This document shows, piece by piece, positions 58,701-64,000 of a DNA stretch of 64,000 nt. The notes under the pieces are model-generated. The model saw nothing but the letters and a program-made list of their open reading frames with translations. It searched no databases and had not been told where the DNA came from. Within the stretch, counting starts at the first letter, position 1, and every line of letters starts with the position of its first letter. The position numbers and the translations under genes were made by a program. Origin of the DNA: Aurelia coerulea (lineage: Eukaryota; Cnidaria; Scyphozoa; Semaeostomeae; Ulmaridae). The stretch lies in assembly GCA_039566865.1 (NCBI GenBank), contig CM076955.1:2501-66500 (forward strand), read 5' to 3'.

Positions 58701-61700
58701 TTCAAAATCGATTTAAGGCCTAAATAGGCCATTTTACATGGGAATAAGGGTCAGGAAACATGTTTGGGGTTCTTCGGGACATTTTTAGGGGGTTTTGGCT
58801 GAAAAAAAAAATTTTTTTTCAAAAATTTTCAAAATCGATTTAAGGCCTAAGTAGGCCATTTTACATGGGAATAAGGGTCAGGAAACATGTTTGGGGTTCT
58901 TCGAGACATTTTTAGGGGGTTTTAGCTGAAAAAAAAATCTTTTTTCAAAAATTTTCAAAATCGATTTAAGGCCTGAATAGGCCATTTTACATGGGAATAA
59001 GGGTCAGGAAACATGTTTGGGGTTCTTCGGGACATTTTTAGGGGGTTTTGGCTAAAAAAAAAAATTTTTTTTTCAAAAATTTTCAAATTCGATTTAAGGC
59101 CTAAATAGGCCATTTTACATGGGAATAAGGGTCAGGAAACATGTTTGGGGTTCTTCGGGACATTTTTAGGGGGTTTTGGCCGAAAAAAAAATTTTTTTTC
59201 AAAAATTTTCAAATTCGATTTAAGGCCTAAATAGGCCATTTTACATGGGAATAAGGGTCAGGAAACATGTTTGGGGTTCTTCGGGACATTTTTAGGGGGT
59301 TTTGGCCGAAAAAAAAATTTTTTTTTCAAAAATTTTCAAAATCGATTTAAGACCTAAATAGTCCATTTACATGGGAATAAGGGTCAGGAAACAAGTTTGG
59401 GGTTCTTCGGGTTATTTTTAGGGGGTTTTGGCCGAAAAAAAAATTTTTTTTTCAAAAATTTTCAAATTCGATTTAAGGCCTAAATAGGCCATTTTACATG
59501 GGAATAAGGGTCAGGAAACATGTTTGGGGTTCTTCGGAACATTTTTAGGGGGTTTTGGCCGAAAAAAAAATTTTTTTTTTCAAAAACTTTCAAATTCGAT
59601 TTAAGGCCTAAATAGGCCATTTTACATGGGAATAAGGGTCAGGAAACATGTTTGGGGTTCTTCGGGACATTTTTAGGGGGTTCTAACTGAAAAAAAAATT
59701 TTTTTTTTCAAAAATTTTCAAAATCGATTTAAGGCCTAAATAGGCCATTTTACATGGGAATAAGGGTCAGGAAACATGTTTGGGGTTCTTCGGGACATTT
59801 TTAGGGGGTTTTTGCCGAAAAAAAAATTTTTTTCTCAAAAATTTTCAAAATCGATTTAAGGCCTAAGTAGGCCATTTTACATGGGAATAAGGGTCAGGAA
59901 ACATGTTTGGGGTTCTTCGGGACATTTTTAGGGGGTTTTGGCCGAAAAAAAAATTTTTTTTTCAAAATTTTTCAAAATCGATTTAAGTCCTAAGTAGGCC
60001 ATTTTACATGGGAATAAGGGTCAGGAAACATGTTTGGGGTTCTTCGGGACATTTTTAGGGGGTTTTGGCCGAAAAAAAAATTTTTTATTCAAAAGTTTTC
60101 AAAATCGATTTAAGGCCTAAATAGGCCATTTTACATGGGAATAAGGGTCAGGAAACATATTTGGGGTTCTTCAGGACATTTTTAGGGGGTTTTGGCCGAA
60201 AAAAAAATTTTTTTTTCAAAAATTTTCAAAATCGATTTAAGGCCTAAATAGGCCATTTTACATGGGAATAAGGGTCAGGAAACATGTTTGGGGTTCTTCG
60301 GGACATTTTTAGGGGGTTTTGGCCGAAAAAAAAAATTTTTTTTCAAAATTTTTCAAAATCGATTTAAGGCCTAAATAGGCCATTTTACATAGGAATAAGG
60401 GTCAGAAAACATGTTTGGGGTTCTTCGGCACATTTTTAAAGGGTTTTGGCCGAAAAAAAATTTTTTTTTCAAAATTTTTCAAAATCGATTTAAGGCCTAA
60501 GTAGGCCATTTTACATGGGAATAAGGGTCAGGAAACATGTTTGGGGTTCTTCGAGACATTTTTAGGGGGTTTTGGCCGAAAAAAAAACTTTTTTTTCAAA
60601 AATTTTCAAAATCGATTTAAGGCCTAAAAAGGCCATTTTACATGGGAATAAGGGTCAGGAAACATGTTTGGGGATCTTTGGGACATTTTTAGGGGGTTTT
60701 GGCCGAAAAAAAATTTTTTTTTTCAAAAATTTTCAAAATCGATTTAAGGCCTGAATAGGCCATTTTACATGGGAATAAGGGTCAGGAAACATGTTTGGGG
60801 TTCTTCGGGACATTTTTAGGGGGTTTTGGCTAAAAAAAAAAATTTTTTTTTCAAAAATTTTCAAATTCGACTTAAGGCCTAAATAGGCCATTTTACATGG
60901 GAATAAGGGTCAGGAAACATGTTTGGGGTTCTTCGGGACATTTTTAGGGGGTTTTGGCCGAAAAAAAAATTTTTTTTCAAAAATTTTCAAATTCGATTTA
61001 AGGCCTAAATAGGCCATTTTACATGGGAATAAGGGTCAGGAAACATGTTTGGGGTTCTTCGGGACATTTTTAGGGGGTTTTGGCCGAAAAAAAAATTTTT
61101 TTTTCAAAAATTTTCAAAATCGATTTAAGACCTAAATAGTCCATTTACATGGGAATAAGGGTCAGGAAACAAGTTTGGGGTTCTTCGGGTTATTTTTAGG
61201 GGGTTTTGGCCGAAAAAAAAATTTTTTTTTCAAAAATTTTCAAATTCGATTTAAGGCCTAAATAGGCCATTTTACATGGGAATAAGGGTCAGGAAACATG
61301 TTTGGGGTTCTTCGGAACATTTTTAGGGGGTTTTGGCCGAAAAAAAAATTTTTTTTTTCAAAAACTTTCAAATTCGATTTAAGGCCTAAATAGGCCATTT
61401 TACATGGGAATAAGGGTCAGGAAACATGTTTGGGGTTCTTCGGGACATTTTTAGGGGGTTCTAACTGAAAAAAAAATTTTTTTTTTCAAAAATTTTCAAA
61501 ATCGATTTAAGGCCTAAATAGGCCATTTTACATGGGAATAAGGGTCAGGAAACATGTTTGGGGTTCTTCGGGACATTTTTAGTGGGTTTTTGCCGAAAAA
61601 AAAATTTTTTTCTCAAAAATTTTCAAAATCGATTTAAGGCCTAAGTAGGCCATTTTACATGGGAATAAGGGTCAGGAAACATGTTTGGGGTTCTTCGGGA

Positions 61701-64000
61701 CATTTTTAGGGGGTTTTGGCCGAAAAAAAAATTTTTTTTTCAAAATTTTTCAAAATCGATTTAAGTCCTAAGTAGGCCATTTTACATGGGAATAAGGGTC
61801 AGGAAACATGTTTGGGGTTCTTCGGGACATTTTTAGGGGGTTTTGGCCGAAAAAAAAATTTTTTATTCAAAAGTTTTCAAAATCGATTTAAGGCCTAAAT
61901 AGGCCATTTTACATGGGAATAAGGGTCAGGAAACATGTTTGGGGTTCTTCAGGACATTTTTAGGGGGTTTTGGCCGAAAAAAAAATTTTTTTTTCAAAAA
62001 TTTTCAAAATCGATTTAAGGCCTAAGTAGGCCATTTTACATGGGAATAAGGGTCAGGAAACATGTTTGGGGTTCTTCGGGACATTTTTAGGGGGTTTTGG
62101 CCGAAAAAAAAAATTTTTTTTCAAAATTTTTCAAAATCGATTTAAGGCCTAAATAGGCCATTTTACATAGGAATAAGGGTCAGAAAACATGTTTGGGGTT
62201 CTTCGGGACATTTTTAAAGGGTTTTGGCCGAAAAAAAATTTTTTTTTCAAAATTTTTCAAAATCGATTTAAGGCCTAAGTAGGCCATTTTACATGGGAAT
62301 AAGGGTCAGGAAACATGTTTGGGGTTCTTCGGGACATTTTTAGGGGGTTTTGGCCGAAAAAAAAATTTTTTTTTCAAAAATTTTCAAAATCGATTTAAGG
62401 CCTAAGTAGGCCATTTTACATGGGAATAAGGGTCAGGAAACATGTTTGGGGTTCTTCGGGACATTTTTAGGGGGTTTTGGCCGAAAAAAAAAATTTTTTT
62501 TCAAAATTTTTCAAAATCGATTTAAGGCCTAAATAGGCCATTTTACATAGGAATAAGGGTCAGAAAACATGTTTGGGGTTCTTCGGGACATTTTTAAAGG
62601 GTTTTGGCCGAAAAAAAATTTTTTTTTCAAAATTTTTCAAAATCGATTTAAGGCCTAAGTAGGCCATTTTACATGGGAATAAGGGTCAGGAAACATGTTT
62701 GGGGTTCTTCGGGACATTTTTAGGGGGTTTTGGCCGAAAAAAAAATTTTTTTTTCAAAAATTTTTAAAATCGATTTAAGGCCTAAGTAGGCCATTTTACA
62801 TGGGAATAAGGATCAGGAAACATGTTTGGGGTTCTTCGGGACATTTTTAGGGGGTTCTAACTGAAAAAAAAATTTTTTTTTTCAAAAATTTTCAAAATCG
62901 ATTTAAGGCCTAAATAGGCCATTTTACATGGGAATAAGGGTCAGGAAACATGTTTGGGGTTCTTCGGGACATTTTTAGGGGGTTTTTGCCGAAAAAAAAA
63001 TTTTTTTCTCAAAAATTTTCAAAATCGATTTAAGGCCTAAGTAGGCCATTTTACATGGGAATAAGGGTCAGGAAACATGTTTGGGGTTCTTCGGGACATT
63101 TTTAGGGGGTTTTGGCCGAAAAAAAAATTTTTTTTTCAAAATTTTTCAAAATCGATTTAAGTCCTAAGTAGGCCATTTTACATGGGAATAAGGGTCAGGA
63201 AACATGTTTGGGGTTCTTCGGGACATTTTTAGGGGGTTTTGGCCGAAAAAAAAATTTTTTATTCAAAAGTTTTCAAAATCGATTTAAGGCCTAAATAGGC
63301 CATTTTACATGGGAATAAGGGTCAGGAAACATGTTTGGGGTTCTTCAGGACATTTTTAGGGGGTTTTGGCCGAAAAAAAAATTTTTTTTTCAAAAATTTT
63401 CAAAATCGATTTAAGGCCTAAGTAGGCCATTTTACATGGGAATAAGGGTCAGGAAACATGTTTGGGGTTCTTCGGGACATTTTTAGGGGGTTTTGGCCGA
63501 AAAAAAAAATTTTTTTTCAAAATTTTTCAAAATCGATTTAAGGCCTAAATAGGCCATTTTACATAGGAATAAGGGTCAGAAAACATGTTTGGGGTTCTTC
63601 GGGACATTTTTAAAGGGTTTTGGCCGAAAAAAAATTTTTTTTTCAAAATTTTTCAAAATCGATTTAAGGCCTAAGTAGGCCATTTTACATGGGAATAAGG
63701 GTCAGGAAACATGTTTGGGGTTCTTCGGGACATTTTTAGGGGGTTTTGGCCGAAAAAAAAATTTTTTTTTCAAAAATTTTCAAAATCGATTTAAGGCCTA
63801 AATAGGCCATTTTACATGGGAATAAGGGTCAGGAAACATGTTTGGGGTTCTTTGGGACATTTTTAGGGGGTTTTGGCCGAAAAAATTTTTTTTTTTTCAA
63901 AAATTTTCTAAATCGATTTAAGGCCTAAATAGGCCATTTTACATAGGAATAGGGTCAGGAAACATGTTTGATGTTCTTCGGGACATTTTTAGGGGGTTTT
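49715..64000 (-). repeat. Satellite subfamily with GGCCTAAGTAGGCC monomers
   Basis: From about 49715 many monomers read CTAAGTAGG instead of CTAAATAGG, a variant I did not find in the array before this point. The change converts the perfect GGCCTAAATAGGCC palindrome into an imperfect one. Both types are interleaved from here to the end, in higher-order patterns. The 505-bp block is absent from this segment. Confidence 0.85.
53185..62880 (-). repeat. Higher-order repeats of the satellite (1.4-2.4 kb periods)
   Basis: Rare monomer variants recur in the same neighbour order. GGGGATCTTC occurs at 53185, 54959 and 56354 (intervals 1774 and 1395). The AAGACCTAAATAGTCC monomer with ACAAGTTTGG occurs at 56937, 59349 and 61127 (intervals 2412 and 1778). 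GGTTCTAACTG monomers occur near 57270, 59690, 61460 and 62855. Intervals are close to whole numbers of 126-base monomers (about 14, 11, 19 and 14), as expected from block duplication by unequal exchange with internal loss of monomers. Confidence 0.8.

Larger units (their letters stand above)
25904..64000 (-). repeat. ~126-bp satellite, homogeneous proximal array (about 280 monomers)
   Basis: Monomers of 125-127 bases, same family as 4021-6636 but inverted. Mark order on the plus strand: TTAAGGCCTAAATAGGCC, ATTTTACATGGGAATAAGGG, TCAGGAAACATGTTTGGGG, TTCTTCGGGACATTTTTAGG, GGGTTTTGGCCG, an A7-9 T7-10 tract, then CAAAAATTTTCAAAATCGA. Divergence between monomers is low, mostly single-base variants and A/T-run length. 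GGCCTAAATAGGCC is a perfect palindrome. The array is broken by five ~505-base non-satellite blocks between 31.2 and 47.9 kb and runs off the window. Short open frames in it are repeat translations. Possible roles include subtelomeric heterochromatin or a pericentromere-like domain; the sequence alone does not decide. Confidence 0.97.

Noticed and set aside
1..64000. tRNA, rRNA or snRNA genes
   Set aside because: Visual reading found no convincing tRNA box A/box B pair, cloverleaf or rRNA core sequence. A covariance-model scan would be decisive and could not be run.

Overview
The window is the left end of a eukaryotic, almost certainly metazoan, chromosome. It opens with about 1.33 kb of uninterrupted CCCTAA telomere repeat and is then almost entirely repetitive. 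No intact host protein-coding gene, tRNA, rRNA or CRISPR array could be supported. A cnidarian, probably an anthozoan such as a coral or anemone, is suggested by the TTAGGG-type telomere, the AT-rich base composition and the mix of decayed elements: a CR1/Jockey-like LINE, BEL/Pao, TTAA-target elements, and a C/G-homopolymer-ended element of a kind I associate with coral genomes. That assignment is inference.

Layout from the end inward: (1) telomere, 1-1330. (2) A nearly invariant 20-bp satellite, 1331-3806, whose unit carries the TRF-type Myb site CTAGGGTTG. (3) A short single-copy stretch, then about 21 diverged monomers of a ~125-bp satellite, 4021-6636, with a small displaced block at 7036-7315. 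Between them lies a decayed hAT/ZNF862-like fragment. (4) A ~33-36-bp AT-rich minisatellite, 7945-18296, framed by two homologous direct repeats (7487-7862 and 18662-18975). It is interrupted by a 962-bp element with a TA target duplication and a 2021-bp element with a TTAA duplication, and ends at a 335-bp TTAA element. (5) A single-copy-like stretch, 18976-22282, without a recognisable gene. (6) A transposon graveyard, 22283-25903: a hAT-like element with an 8-bp target duplication, foldback arms and an internal tandem duplication carrying a nested MITE; then a BEL/Pao polyprotein relic on the minus strand; then a LINE reverse transcriptase relic on the plus strand. (7) From 25903 to the end of the window, about 280 monomers of a ~126-bp satellite. 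It is the same family as (3) but inverted and far more homogeneous, and is punctuated between 31 and 48 kb by five almost identical 505-bp non-satellite blocks.

There is no operon or pathway here. The biology is chromosome-end architecture: telomere, telomere-like satellite, old satellite relic, transposon-rich spacer and young homogenised satellite. The most interesting signals are the 20-bp satellite with a TRF-type site in every unit and G-rich strand opposite to the telomere, the inverted old/young satellite pair, and the five conserved blocks co-amplified with marked satellite monomers.
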